From Corynebacterium sp. p3-SID1056 (GTDB taxonomy: Bacteria; Actinomycetota; Actinomycetes; Mycobacteriales; Mycobacteriaceae), in contig NZ_JALXXL010000003.1 of the NCBI RefSeq assembly GCF_025152525.1, positions 124,001-188,000 of the forward strand: 64,000 bases of DNA, given 5' to 3'. Shown here piece by piece: positions 55,587 through 64,000 of the stretch. The notes under the pieces are model-generated. The model saw nothing but the letters and a program-made list of their open reading frames with translations. It was not told where the DNA came from and ran no database searches. The stretch's first letter is position 1, and each line of letters opens with the position of its first letter. The position numbers were made by a program, and so were the translations under genes.

Positions 55587-56522
55587 TCACTCGAGCGCAG
55601 CTCGGCGGCCAGCGATGGTGTCGCGGACCTCGCGGACAAACCCGTCCGGATGCCGGCGCAGAAAGGAGGGCGAGTAGCGGAGGAAAACATAACCCCGGTT
55701 GGCAATCCGTTTCTGACGCTCGAACTCCTCCTGCCGCGCGCGTTCGGCGTCTGGCCCCTGGTACTTCACGTCGCCGTCGATCTCGATAAGCAGCCATCCG
55801 TCGACGCACAGATCCGCGTAGCGCCCAGCCACTTCGAACTGGGTATACAACGGTCCGATACCGGCGCTGATCAGCAGTGCGCGCGCGAAGGACTCGTAGG
55901 GCGAGTCCGAATCGTCGACACAGTGCCGGATGCACTCCCGGACCGCCGCAATGCCCTTCAACCTACCCAGCTGCCGTGCCTCTTGCTCGAGGAGGGCACG
56001 CGTGAAACCCCTTCGCCGAAGGTAGTCCGCGGCGACGAGCCCCTCGATAAAACCGTGGTGGCGGGCGATGTCGGCGAAGGTCCGGAAGCCCGTGGTGACG
56101 CGGTGGCCGTCGCGCAGTGAGGTTTCGTCTTCGCGCAATATCATGCGTCGGAACACAATCCCCTCCCTGTGTCGGCGGGACGGCGAGCTCCCTCTGGATA
56201 ACAAGCACAGTTCGACGGGTTCTTCCGTCATGCTGATCACCCACATGCCGTGCATGCGGGCAGCGGATCGGCCGACCAGCACCGCTTCCCTACTCATCCG
56301 TGCCGCGGCTTCGACGCGCAGCCATTGCCGCTCGTAGTACTTCAGCTCGCTCCAGCGCGCTTCTGCAAAGATAATGCTGGTGTCGAGGACCCGGTACGTC
56401 CCTCGGAGTCGGCCAAATTCCTTGTGCGACAGCGCCCGCGTATCCACAATCCCCCGCCGCAGCTCCCCCTTCCGTTCCTCCCACTGTTGCAGCTGTGCCA
56501 GGTTTTCTCTGTCAATCCCCAT
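55587..56522 (-). CDS. AbiEi-like/DUF559 endonuclease-fold protein
   Basis: 311 residues. The first 200 residues look like the AbiEi-type regulatory and linker region, including RSAARMHGMWVIS (about 84), RGIVDTRALSHKEFGRLRGTYRV and RHHGFIEGLVAADYLRRRGFT. The C-terminal 100 residues form a DUF559 (Vsr/PD-(D/E)XK-like) domain with RYADLCVDGWLLIEIDGDVKYQG in pieces (D, E and K as likely catalytic residues, about 236-258). Proteins of this mix occur widely in actinobacteria, often as single genes; a DNA-handling or defence role is possible. No partner toxin gene such as abiEii is adjacent. The start at 56522 has no strong ribosome-binding site. Confidence 0.72.
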   Translation of the reverse strand: MGIDRENLAQLQQWEERKGELRRGIVDTRALSHKEFGRLRGTYRVLDTSIIFAEARWSELKYYERQWLRVEAAARMSREAVLVGRSAARMHGMWVISMTEEPVELCLLSRGSSPSRRHREGIVFRRMILREDETSLRDGHRVTTGFRTFADIARHHGFIEGLVAADYLRRRGFTRALLEQEARQLGRLKGIAAVRECIRHCVDDSDSPYESFARALLISAGIGPLYTQFEVAGRYADLCVDGWLLIEIDGDVKYQGPDAERARQEEFERQKRIANRGYVFLRYSPSFLRRHPDGFVREVRDTIAGRRAALE

Positions 56523-56568
56523 ACCAAGTTTGACGGCGAAAACCCGGCCTCGGTTCCCTCGCGCCCCC

Positions 56569-56612
56569 GAAAACCTACCGAAAACCTACCGAAAACCTAC
56601 CGAAAACCTACC
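56569..56612. repeat. Four tandem copies of an 11-bp unit at the end of ppc
   Basis: GAAAACCTACC is repeated four times without interruption (56569-56612). On the minus strand it reads GGTAGGTTTTC; the unit nearest ppc contains the ppc stop TAG (56608-56610). A related GAAAACCCGGCC occurs at 56538. It fills the ppc 3' untranslated region before the DUF559 gene. Confidence 0.92.
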
Positions 56613-59256
56613 CCGCGTTGCGCAGCGCAGTGGCTAGCCCGTTCATGGTGACCTGGATCGTCTTGGAGACGAGGAAGGTTTCGTCGCCGGCGCGGTAGCG
56701 GCGCAGCAGCTCGAGCTGCACGGCGTTGAGCGGCAGCAGGTAAGGGTAGCGGCGCTTGAGGGAGCGGGCCTGGCGTTGGTTCTCGGCGACGAGGTCAGCG
56801 TGTCCGGTGATGCGGAAGTAGACCTGCTTGGTGCGCTCGAACTCTTCGGCGATGAGCGCGTAGATGCGCTCAGCCACCTCGCGGTCTTCCACCAGGTCGG
56901 CGTAGAGGCGGGCCAGCGACAGCTCGGCCTTGGCCATGACCTGGGCCATATTCGACAGCACGGAGCGGAAGAAGGGCCAGTCGCGGTAGAGTTCGCGCAG
57001 CTCGTCCCAGTGTGCTTCGCTTTCGCCCGCCCAGCGCTCGACCGCGGTGCCGACACCGAACCAACCTGGGATGTTGGTGCGCGACTGCGCCCAAGACAGG
57101 ACCCAGGGGATCGCGCGAAGATCGGAGATCCCCGTGGTCTGTTTGCGCGAGGCGGGGCGGGAGCCGAGGTTGAGCTCGCCAATTTCGTGGAGCGGGGTGG
57201 ATTGGGTGAAGTAGTCGATAAACCCGGGGTCGCCGATGAGTTCGTTGTACTTTTCGCCGGAGTAGGCGGCAAGCGTGCGCATGATGTCGTAGGCGCGAGT
57301 CGGGTCGGCGATCGGCTCGGTGTCCAGGAGGGAGGCCTCGAGTGCGCCGGCGACGAAGGCTTCGAGGTGGCGGCGTGCGGTCTCTGGCGAGCCGTACTTG
57401 GCGGAGATGATCTCGCCCTGCTCGGTGATGCGGATGGAGCCGTCGACGGCGCCCTTGGGTTGGGCGAGGATGGCGTCGTAGGTGGGGCCACCGCCGCGGC
57501 CGACTGCCCCGCCGCGGCCGTGCGCGAGCCGAAGGCGAATGCCGTGGCGGTTGCAGAGCTCGACGAGGGCGAGTTCGGCGTCGTAAAGCGCCCAGTTGGC
57601 CTGCAGGTAGCCGCCGTCCTTGTTGGAGTCGGAGTAGCCGAGCATGACCTCCTGGACGTCGCCGCAGGCGCGCAGGTGCTCGCGGTAGAACGGCAGCGAC
57701 CAGAGGTCCTCGAGGATGCGGGCGCCGTGCGCGAGGTCTTCGATGGTCTCGAAGAGCGGGACGACGTTGACGCTGCCCAGGCCGACTTCTTTGAGCAGGA
57801 CCATGGGCTCCAGGATGTCGGAGACTGCCCCGGTCATGGCGATGATGCACTGCGCGATCGTGCCCTGGCCCAGGTCGTGGACGGCGCGGGCGGCAGCGGT
57901 GAGGATGCCCATTTCCTTGCGCGTGGCGTCGCTAAGCTGGGCCTCGGCGCGCAGCAGCGGGCGCGGGGTGCGCAGCTCATCGACGAGCACCTCCACGCGG
58001 TCCTCCTCGGAAAGCGCGGCGTAGTCCTCGCACACGCCGGCGACCGAGAGCACCTCGGCCACGACCTTCTCGAAGGACTCGGAGTTCTGCCGCAGGTCGA
58101 GCGTGTAGAGGTGGAAGCCGAAGGTGGTCACCGCCGAACGTAGGCGGTTCAGCCGGTCGTCGGCGATGATGGCGCCGCCGTGGGCGCGCAGCGAGGCGTC
58201 GATGACGTCTAGGTCGGCAAGCAGCTCGCCGGGATCCGCGTAGGGCGAGTCCGCGCTTGCCGAACCGGCGAGTTGATCGCGGGTGGCTGCGACGCGGTGG
58301 CGGATGCCGTAGATGGCGCGGCGGTAGGGCTCATCGACGCGGGACTCGGCGGTGTTGTTGGCGGCGTCGGCAAGCTGGGAAAGCTCTGCTGAGCAGGTGG
58401 AATAGCGGTCTGAGAGGGACAGCTCGCGCTCGAGCTCGCCCAGCTCGTCAATGTAGTGGGAAAGCACGGTGTCTGCGGCCTGGCGGGTGGCGTAGGTGAG
58501 CGTTTCGGCATTCACGTAGGGGTTGCCGTCGTGGTCGCCGCCGATCCAGGAGCCGGGGCGCATCACGGGGGTGAGCGCGAGGTCGCGGTCGAAGGTGTCG
58601 CGCAGCTCGTAGCGGATCGCGCGGTTGAGCGCCGGGACCTGCTCGAGCAGGGAGAGCTTGTAGTAACGCAGGCCGACGTCGATTTCGTCCTCCAGGCGCG
58701 GGCGCGCGATGCGGATGAGTGCGGTCTGCCACAGCAGTGTCATGCGCAGCTCCATTTCGCGCTCGATGGCGGCCGGGTCGGCGCCGGCGTGCAACTCGCT
58801 GAGCAGGCGCTTGATGTGGGTCTGGGTATCGAAGACGGTGCGGCGGCGGGTCTCTGTCGGGTGCGCGGTGAGCACCGGGGCAACCTGTGCCCCGGCGATA
58901 AGTTCGGCGACTTTATCCGCGTCCACGCCACTGTCTTTCAGGTGCGCGAAGCTGGTGCGCAGCGAGACCTGGGCGGGCACTTTCTCGTCGTCCAAGTCCT
59001 CAACCAGGTTGGTCAGCAGCGCGAAGTGGCTAAACGCGCGCGCAACCAGGTTCATCTTGGTGATGTCCATGTCGCGGAAGACGGCGAGCAGGTCTTCCGG
59101 GGTGGCGTCTCCGTGGGCGATGTCGAAGGCGGTGCGGCGGGTGGACTCGACCAGGTCGAAGATCTCTTTACCTTCCTGCTCGGCGAGCACGCGGCCGAGC
59201 ACCCGGCCCAAGAGTCGGATGTCTTCGCGGACGTGATCGGCGGGCTGGGCGGACAC
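56608..59256 (-). CDS. ppc: Phosphoenolpyruvate carboxylase
   Basis: 882 residues from the GTG at 59256, supported by AAGGAG 7 nt upstream; a longer frame to 59391 is rejected. Signature motifs: VLTAHPTETRRRT (catalytic His, about 130), GSWIGGDHDGNPYV (about 235), GYSDSNKDGGYLQANW (about 548), LRLAHGRGGAVGRGGGP (about 587) and the conserved C-terminal GLATALRNAG. It makes oxaloacetate from PEP and bicarbonate. In C. glutamicum ppc lies elsewhere (behind tpi), so its position next to metY is a difference. The stop codon falls inside an 11-bp repeat array. Confidence 0.96.
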   Translation of the reverse strand: MSAQPADHVREDIRLLGRVLGRVLAEQEGKEIFDLVESTRRTAFDIAHGDATPEDLLAVFRDMDITKMNLVARAFSHFALLTNLVEDLDDEKVPAQVSLRTSFAHLKDSGVDADKVAELIAGAQVAPVLTAHPTETRRRTVFDTQTHIKRLLSELHAGADPAAIEREMELRMTLLWQTALIRIARPRLEDEIDVGLRYYKLSLLEQVPALNRAIRYELRDTFDRDLALTPVMRPGSWIGGDHDGNPYVNAETLTYATRQAADTVLSHYIDELGELERELSLSDRYSTCSAELSQLADAANNTAESRVDEPYRRAIYGIRHRVAATRDQLAGSASADSPYADPGELLADLDVIDASLRAHGGAIIADDRLNRLRSAVTTFGFHLYTLDLRQNSESFEKVVAEVLSVAGVCEDYAALSEEDRVEVLVDELRTPRPLLRAEAQLSDATRKEMGILTAAARAVHDLGQGTIAQCIIAMTGAVSDILEPMVLLKEVGLGSVNVVPLFETIEDLAHGARILEDLWSLPFYREHLRACGDVQEVMLGYSDSNKDGGYLQANWALYDAELALVELCNRHGIRLRLAHGRGGAVGRGGGPTYDAILAQPKGAVDGSIRITEQGEIISAKYGSPETARRHLEAFVAGALEASLLDTEPIADPTRAYDIMRTLAAYSGEKYNELIGDPGFIDYFTQSTPLHEIGELNLGSRPASRKQTTGISDLRAIPWVLSWAQSRTNIPGWFGVGTAVERWAGESEAHWDELRELYRDWPFFRSVLSNMAQVMAKAELSLARLYADLVEDREVAERIYALIAEEFERTKQVYFRITGHADLVAENQRQARSLKRRYPYLLPLNAVQLELLRRYRAGDETFLVSKTIQVTMNGLATALRNAG

Positions 59257-59389
59257 GGAGGTCTCCTTCTGCAGGGGATATGACGTGTTAGCCAACGTAG
59301 CGCAGATCACACTGCCTGTCTCTGGAACTGAGGTCACACCATCGCGAGCTGCGGTATTCGCGAGATTTTTATTCAGCCCTTCATCTCGC

Positions 59390-59413
59390 AAAACAGACCG
59401 CTTGGTTCGTTTT
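59390..59413 (+). promoter_or_regulatory. metY: Imperfect palindrome upstream of metY
   Basis: AAAACAGACC-gctt-GGTTCGTTTT, eight of ten positions matching in the two arms, 16 nt before the metY -10 box. It occupies the -35 zone. A sulfur regulator such as McbR is a natural candidate; its known site (TAGAC-N6-GTCTA) is matched only partly. Confidence 0.35.
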
Positions 59414-59428
59414 GCCCCGACCGCACAT

Positions 59429-59434
59429 TACGGT
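59429..59434 (+). promoter_or_regulatory. metY: -10 of metY
   Basis: TACGGT then CGGGAGCC then the ATG at 59443 (8 nt). GGGAG could also be read as a close ribosome-binding site, so this one is less certain. Confidence 0.35.
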
Positions 59435-59442
59435 CGGGAGCC

Positions 59443-60765
59443 ATGAGCAACTACGACAACTCCAACGCCAACGAGTGGGCCTTCGCCACCCGCTCCATCC
59501 ACGCAGGCCAGCCCGTCGATTCCGATACCGGCGCGCGCAACCAGCCGATCTACATGACCACGAGCTACGTCTTCGACGACGCGCAGCACGCGGAGAACCG
59601 CTTCAACCTTTCGGACGCAGGCCCGATTTACACCCGCCTGACCAACCCCACCCAGCAGGCTCTGGAGGATCGCCTCGCATCCCTGGAGGGCGGCGTCGCC
59701 GCCGTCGCCTTCGCCTCCGGCATGGCCGCGGAGACCGCAGCGATCCTCAACCTCGCCTCGGCCGGCGACCACATTGTCACCTCCCCGCGCCTCTACGGCG
59801 GCACGGAAACGCTCTTCGAGGTCACGCTGCCGCGCCTGGGCATCAACGTCACCTTCGTAGATGACCCGGACGACCCGGCCAGCTGGCAGGAAGCCGTGCA
59901 ACCCAACACCAAGGCCTTCTACGCGGAGACCTTCGGCAACCCGATCGCCGACGTGCTGGATATCCCGGCAGTCGCCGAGGTCGCGCACGCCAACCAGGTG
60001 CCGCTGATCGTGGACAACACGATGGCCACCGCCGCCCTAGTGCGCCCGCTCGAGCACGGCGCCGACGTCGTCGTGGTTTCCACGACCAAGTTCTATACCG
60101 GCAACGGCGCGGCCATCGGCGGCGCGATCATCGACGGCGGCAACTTCGACTGGACCGTCCAGCGCGACGGCGAGGACGTCTTCCCCTACTTCACCACCCC
60201 GGACCCGGCCTACCACGGCCTGAAGTACGCCGATCTGGGCGCGCCAGCCTTCGCGCTCAAGGCCCGCGCCGGCCTGCTGCGCGACACGGGTGCCGCCATG
60301 TCGCCGTTTAACGCGTGGGTCGCGCTCCAGGGCCTGGACACCCTCCAGCTGCGTGTGAACAAGCACAACGAGAACGCCGCGGCCGTCGCCGAGTTCCTCG
60401 CCGGCCACGAGAAGGTGGCCAAGGTCAACTACGCCGGCCTGCCGGATTCCCCGTACAAGGCGGTCAAGGACAAGCTCGGCATCGAGCACACCGGCTCCGT
60501 GCTCTCCTTCGAGGTCGCGGGCGATCCGAACGATCGCACCAACGCCTGGGCGTTCATCGACGCGCTGAAGCTCCACTCCAACCTGGCCAACATCGGCGAC
60601 GTCCGCTCCCTGGTCGTCCACCCGGCGTCCACCACCCACTCGCAGTCCACCCCGGAGGGCCTCAAGCGCGCCGGCATCAGCCAGGCCACGGTCCGCCTGT
60701 CAGTGGGTATTGAGGAAATCACCGACATCATCGACGACCTCAAGCGCGGTTTCGCGGCGATCTAG
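59443..60765 (+). CDS. metY: O-acetylhomoserine sulfhydrylase
   Basis: 440 residues. PLP enzyme of the Cys/Met metabolism family: ATRSIHAGQPVDSDTGARNQPIYMTTSYVF in pieces, YTRLTNPTQQALEDRLASLEGG, ASGMAAETAAIL, DNTMAT and the PLP-lysine motif VSTTKFYTGNG (about 212). It makes homocysteine from O-acetylhomoserine and sulfide. The stop directly touches the metX ATG, so both form one operon for direct sulfhydrylation. Confidence 0.95.
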   Translation: MSNYDNSNANEWAFATRSIHAGQPVDSDTGARNQPIYMTTSYVFDDAQHAENRFNLSDAGPIYTRLTNPTQQALEDRLASLEGGVAAVAFASGMAAETAAILNLASAGDHIVTSPRLYGGTETLFEVTLPRLGINVTFVDDPDDPASWQEAVQPNTKAFYAETFGNPIADVLDIPAVAEVAHANQVPLIVDNTMATAALVRPLEHGADVVVVSTTKFYTGNGAAIGGAIIDGGNFDWTVQRDGEDVFPYFTTPDPAYHGLKYADLGAPAFALKARAGLLRDTGAAMSPFNAWVALQGLDTLQLRVNKHNENAAAVAEFLAGHEKVAKVNYAGLPDSPYKAVKDKLGIEHTGSVLSFEVAGDPNDRTNAWAFIDALKLHSNLANIGDVRSLVVHPASTTHSQSTPEGLKRAGISQATVRLSVGIEEITDIIDDLKRGFAAI

Positions 60766-61914
60766 ATGCGCACTCTCGCCCCAGAAGGCCAGCTCGCGGT
60801 CGTCGATATCGGCACCGTACGTACCGAGGCCGGCACCCAGATCGACGAGGTGCAGATTGCTTATCGACGCTGGGGCGAACCGGCCGGCGACCCCCACGGC
60901 AGCAACAACATCCTCCTCGTTGAGCACGCGTTGACCGGAGACTCGGACGCCGCCGACTGGTGGTCCGAGGCCATCGGCCCCGGCAAGGCCCTCGACACGG
61001 ATGAGTGGTGCGTGATCTGCACCAACGCGCTGGGTTCCTGCTACGGGTCGACCGGACCGGCCTCCTCACACCCGGACGCCGACGGCACGGTCTGGGGCTC
61101 GCGCTTCCCGGCCGTGTCCATCCGCGACATGGTGCAGGCCGAGCACCGCTTCCTCGAGGCCCTGGGCATCTCCCGTGTCCACGCGGTCCTCGGCGGCTCC
61201 ATGGGTGGTGCCCGCGCGCTCGAGTGGACGCTGCTCTACCCGGAGCTGGTGGACTACGCCCTGGTCATCGCCGTTTCTGCGCGGGCGAGCGCCTGGCAGA
61301 TCGGGGTGCAGACCGCGCAGATCACCTCGATCACGCACGATCCCGCCTGGCAGGGCGGAAACTACCACGGCACCGGCCGCTCCCCCGACGCGGGCCTGGC
61401 CGCCGCGCGCCGCCTGGCGCACCTGACCTACCGCGGTGAGATGGAGATCGACGAACGCTTCGGCACGGCCGCGCAATCCGGCGAGAACCCGCTCGGCCCC
61501 TACCGCGCCGACGGCGAGCGCTTCGCCGTCCAGTCCTACCTGGAGCACCAGGGGCGCAAGCTCACCGAGCGTTTCGACGCCGCCTCCTACGTCACGCTCA
61601 CCGAAGCGCTCAACCGCCACGACGTAGGCCGCGGGCGCGGCGGACTGAACAAGGCGCTGGCGTCCTCGACGGTGCCGACCATGATCGTCGGCGTGGACAC
61701 AGACATCCTCTACCCCTACCACCAGCAGGAACACCTCTCGCGCAACCTGGGCAACCTGTTGGCGATGTCGAAACTGTCCTCCCCCGTCGGCCACGACGCC
61801 TTCCTCGTGGAGGCGCGCCAGATGGACCGCGTGCTGCGCAACTTCATCGCGCTCACGCACGATACTCCCTCCGCGCACGACGTCGCGGTCACCCGCGGGG
61901 ACTACGACATTTAG
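60766..61914 (+). CDS. metX: Homoserine O-acetyltransferase
   Basis: 382 residues. Alpha/beta hydrolase fold with the nucleophile in LGGSMGGARALEW (Ser about 145), Asp in VDTDILYPYHQQ (about 309) and His in VGHDAFLVE (about 343). It transfers the acetyl group from acetyl-CoA to homoserine, supplying MetY. No gap to metY; its last 4 bp overlap the convergent metallophosphoesterase gene. Confidence 0.96.
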   Translation: MRTLAPEGQLAVVDIGTVRTEAGTQIDEVQIAYRRWGEPAGDPHGSNNILLVEHALTGDSDAADWWSEAIGPGKALDTDEWCVICTNALGSCYGSTGPASSHPDADGTVWGSRFPAVSIRDMVQAEHRFLEALGISRVHAVLGGSMGGARALEWTLLYPELVDYALVIAVSARASAWQIGVQTAQITSITHDPAWQGGNYHGTGRSPDAGLAAARRLAHLTYRGEMEIDERFGTAAQSGENPLGPYRADGERFAVQSYLEHQGRKLTERFDAASYVTLTEALNRHDVGRGRGGLNKALASSTVPTMIVGVDTDILYPYHQQEHLSRNLGNLLAMSKLSSPVGHDAFLVEARQMDRVLRNFIALTHDTPSAHDVAVTRGDYDI

Positions 61915-62561
61915 GAGACGACCACGGTGGCGTCGTCAAGCGCGGCGCACATACTCGCGCGGCCCATCCCCACCCAGCCGATGGGCACCGCCGCATCCAG
62001 CTGCAGGCGCTCGTGGACATGCCCGAGCGCCCACGCGTCGTAGCCGCAAGCCTCGAGCTCGGCGACGGTGCAGGGCAGGCAGGCGTTGTTGGAGTATTCT
62101 CCGGTGACGGAGGTGTGCAGCAGGCCGAGGTTGGGCGCGGCGTCGATAGGCTGCGGGAGCGAAGGAACCAGCCGGCGCGGATCGCGGTCGACCTCGACGG
62201 CGGCTGTGTGTAGCGCCCATGCGCCCGCGCGGATCGTTTGCGGCTCGGTGCCCGCAACCGTGACGCCGCGCGGGATCACGCCGGTGAGGTCGTGGTGCAC
62301 GTCGTGGTTGCCGGCGATAAAGACGGTCGTGTCGAACAACTCGCAGGCGCGGGCGAAAAAGCGCGTGACCTCGCCGAAGGTGGCGTTGGTGAAATGTTTG
62401 CGGTCGATGACGTCGCCAAGCATCACCATGTGCCCCGCCCCGGCCCGCGCACCGCGCTGCAGCGCATCGAGTGCCCAGGAAATGCCTGGGCCGGTTTTCT
62501 TCGCACCCGACTGCGGGCGGCCGAGGTGGATGTCTGCGAGGACGAGAATCGGTGCAGCCAT
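61911..62561 (-). CDS. Calcineurin-like metallophosphoesterase
   Basis: 216 residues from the ATG at 62561. Metal-binding motifs: LADIHLGRP (D-x-H), LGDVIDRKH, AGNHDVHHD and ALGHVHERL (GHxH) in the usual order. SbcD/YfcE-like phosphoesterase; the substrate (DNA ends, nucleotides or phosphodiesters) cannot be told from sequence. It follows the ABC permease by 9 nt on the same strand, but TAATCT 6 nt upstream, overlapping the permease stop, suggests its own leaderless start. Confidence 0.87.
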   Translation of the reverse strand: MAAPILVLADIHLGRPQSGAKKTGPGISWALDALQRGARAGAGHMVMLGDVIDRKHFTNATFGEVTRFFARACELFDTTVFIAGNHDVHHDLTGVIPRGVTVAGTEPQTIRAGAWALHTAAVEVDRDPRRLVPSLPQPIDAAPNLGLLHTSVTGEYSNNACLPCTVAELEACGYDAWALGHVHERLQLDAAVPIGWVGMGRASMCAALDDATVVVS

Positions 62562-62567
62562 GGGCAC

Positions 62568-62573
62568 AGATTA
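62568..62573 (-). promoter_or_regulatory. -10-like box overlapping the permease stop
   Basis: Minus strand TAATCT, whose first three bases are the permease stop codon, then GTGCCC and the ATG at 62561 (6-nt spacing). Confidence 0.35.
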
Positions 62574-64000
62574 GCGCGCGTGGCGGGACTGCCACCAGCG
62601 CACGCACACGAGCACCAGGGTGGAAGTGCCCACGCCGATGAGCGTCATCGCCATCGCTTCGGCGCGGTGGCCTTGGTCGTACTGGTTCATAATCCACGGA
62701 GCGAGCAGGTTGATGTTGCTGGGGCGGATGAGCGAGGACATGACCAGCTCGCGGATGCCGACGAAGAACGCGAGCAACCAACCGGCAAAGAGGCCGGGAG
62801 CGAGCAGCGGCACGGTGACGCGGGCAAACGTCTGCCACGGTGTTGCACCGCAGATCGCGGCCGCCTCGAGCATAGTCGGCGACATGGATGCCGCGGAGGT
62901 CTTGACGTTCTGCACCGCCATCGGGGTAAACAGAACCGTAAACGCCATGACGAGGATGAGCTGCGTGCCGTACGGCGTCCACGGCAGGCTCGGCGAGTTC
63001 CAAAGCAGAATGAAGCCGATAGCCAGCACGATGCCCGGCAGCGTGTCGGGGGCGACGGCGAGGAAGTCAGTGATCCTGGCCAGCGCGCCGCTTTTCCGCA
63101 TGGTCATGAGGGTGACAGCCAGGCCAAGGAGCACGGCTGTGGTTGCGCCGATTGCGCCCAGCACGATGGAACGGATGAGCGCCTCTTGCGCCGAGGGCAT
63201 GGCCAAAACAATCCCAAAGTAGTCGAACGTGAGGTTGTCGAGTGTCGGTGCCTTGGACCGCAGGATCGTCATCGCCGCCAGCACGATCGAGATATACGGA
63301 ATAAACACGGACAGCGCAAACACGACGAAGCTGTAGATCCACGCCAGCGCCATCGCGCTTCTCGACGCCCGCAGCCGCACCGGCCGCGCCGCCCGCCCAC
63401 CGCCGGCAAGGTCGTTCCGGCTGGCCCACTGCTGGATCGCCCACGCGGTCACCCCCAGGGCAAACAGCACACTGGAGGTGGCGGCGGCGTTGGAAAAACT
63501 GAGCGGATCGATGGTGACGTCCTCGTAAATAGAGGACACGAGCACTTTGTAGCCAATCGCGTTGCCCAAGGTCACCGGCGTACCAAACTCACCCGCGGCT
63601 TTGATGAAGACGATGAGGGCACCAAGCGAGTACGGCCCGAGCACCATCGGGGCGATGATGCGCGAGCACTGCTGCCAGCGCGACGCGCCCGCCACCTGCG
63701 CCATCTCCAGCTGCGACGCGGGGATGGCCGCGAAACAGTTTCGCAAGATCAAGTACAGGAAGGGGAAGAGCTCGGCGGCCATGATGAACCCCATGCCCCA
63801 CACGGAGTAGATCGCATCGTGGGCAAAACCGCCGAGTGTCTCCCCGAGCAGCATCTCGGCCACACCACGCACGCGGGTGAAGTCCATCCACGCCATCGCG
63901 GCGGCGAACGGCGGGGTCATGAACGGCACCATGATGAGCACCTCGACCCACTCTGCTTTGCGCATGGGCGTCCATGCTCGGAAGAGGGCGAGCGGGGCCG
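62571..64000 (-). CDS. ABC transporter permease with two permease domains (iron/phosphonate type), 5'-truncated
   Basis: At least 476 residues; the frame stays open past the first visible ATG at 63965 to the window end, so the N-terminus lies outside. Two binding-protein-dependent permease domains are seen: the first with EMAQVAGASRWQQCSRIIAPM (EAA loop, about 100 residues in), the second with MLEAAAICGATPWQTFARVTVPLLAPG (EAA loop). About eleven hydrophobic helices. This two-domain layout is typical of ferric-iron (AfuB/FbpB) and 2-aminoethylphosphonate importers; the binding protein and ATPase should lie upstream, beyond the window. Confidence 0.87.
   Translation of the reverse strand, partial: APLALFRAWTPMRKAEWVEVLIMVPFMTPPFAAAMAWMDFTRVRGVAEMLLGETLGGFAHDAIYSVWGMGFIMAAELFPFLYLILRNCFAAIPASQLEMAQVAGASRWQQCSRIIAPMVLGPYSLGALIVFIKAAGEFGTPVTLGNAIGYKVLVSSIYEDVTIDPLSFSNAAATSSVLFALGVTAWAIQQWASRNDLAGGGRAARPVRLRASRSAMALAWIYSFVVFALSVFIPYISIVLAAMTILRSKAPTLDNLTFDYFGIVLAMPSAQEALIRSIVLGAIGATTAVLLGLAVTLMTMRKSGALARITDFLAVAPDTLPGIVLAIGFILLWNSPSLPWTPYGTQLILVMAFTVLFTPMAVQNVKTSAASMSPTMLEAAAICGATPWQTFARVTVPLLAPGLFAGWLLAFFVGIRELVMSSLIRPSNINLLAPWIMNQYDQGHRAEAMAMTLIGVGTSTLVLVCVRWWQSRHAR

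Noticed and set aside
56569..56612. Short direct repeats as a CRISPR array
   Set aside because: The units are 11 bp, contiguous with no spacers and no cas genes nearby; this is a simple tandem repeat.
56776..58143. 455-codon frame opposite ppc
   Set aside because: Antisense shadow of ppc; no motif and no promoter.

Overview
The window is high-GC actinobacterial DNA and almost certainly comes from a Corynebacterium. It carries a giant type I fatty acid synthase, an AccBC/AccD/AccE acyl-CoA carboxylase set, a pyc gene, a monomeric isocitrate dehydrogenase, a PrpR-type regulator next to prpDBC, LpdA and a BioB/BsaP pair. From memory, the block metX-metY / icd / trpS / upp / amiA / lpdA / prp / pyc / accBC / sseA / maf / accE / accD matches the corresponding stretch of the C. 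glutamicum chromosome in inverted order. The fas, ppc, bioB and the accessory genes listed below are additions to that backbone. No rRNA, tRNA, IS element or CRISPR array was found.

Layout. 2-7789: 3' part of fas (gene starts outside the window), followed by strong hairpins. 7962-8563: a two-gene, visibly AT-richer islet (small membrane protein plus small basic protein). 8665-10411: butanediol-type dehydrogenase and a Fic-fold protein. 10526-16738: an AddB-like/AddA-like helicase-nuclease pair. 16831-25043: acyl-CoA carboxylase region (divergent accD, accE, maf, ankyrin protein, DUF3151 protein, lipoprotein, ATP-grasp protein, sseA, accBC). 25047-28434: two tail-anchored trypsin-like proteases flanking a GNAT and an HNH/DUF222 protein. 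28477-37193: pyc and the methylcitrate operon prpDBC with its regulator prpR. 37195-40545: lpdA, amidohydrolase, upp. 40638-46815: a small helical protein with an NlpC/P60 hydrolase, a duplicated-domain protein, a TRIC channel, a D,D-carboxypeptidase and a YihY/BrkB membrane protein. 46898-49956: trpS and a GntR-ABC operon. 49973-53061: bsaP, bioB, a second TRIC channel, xth. 53153-62561: icd, a DUF559/AbiEi-like protein, ppc, metY-metX, a metallophosphoesterase. 62571-64000: 3' part of a two-domain ABC permease.

Metabolically the window brings together malonyl/propionyl-CoA supply and fatty acid synthesis (accBC, accD, accE, fas), biotin supply for these enzymes (bioB, bsaP), anaplerosis (pyc and ppc), the methylcitrate cycle for propionyl-CoA disposal, icd, and methionine synthesis by direct sulfhydrylation (metX, metY).

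The least ordinary signals are: (i) a carboxyltransferase beta paralogue whose two oxyanion-hole glycine motifs are degraded although it sits directly before accE; (ii) an elaborate inverted-repeat cluster at 55421-55537; (iii) an 11-bp tandem repeat running through the ppc stop codon; (iv) an AddAB-like pair lacking the iron-sulfur cysteine site; (v) an NlpC/P60 hydrolase without signal peptide paired with a small helical protein; and (vi) a recurring promoter design in which a TANNNT -10 box lies 6-8 nt before the start codon with no Shine-Dalgarno sequence (18 genes), implying widespread leaderless mRNAs.
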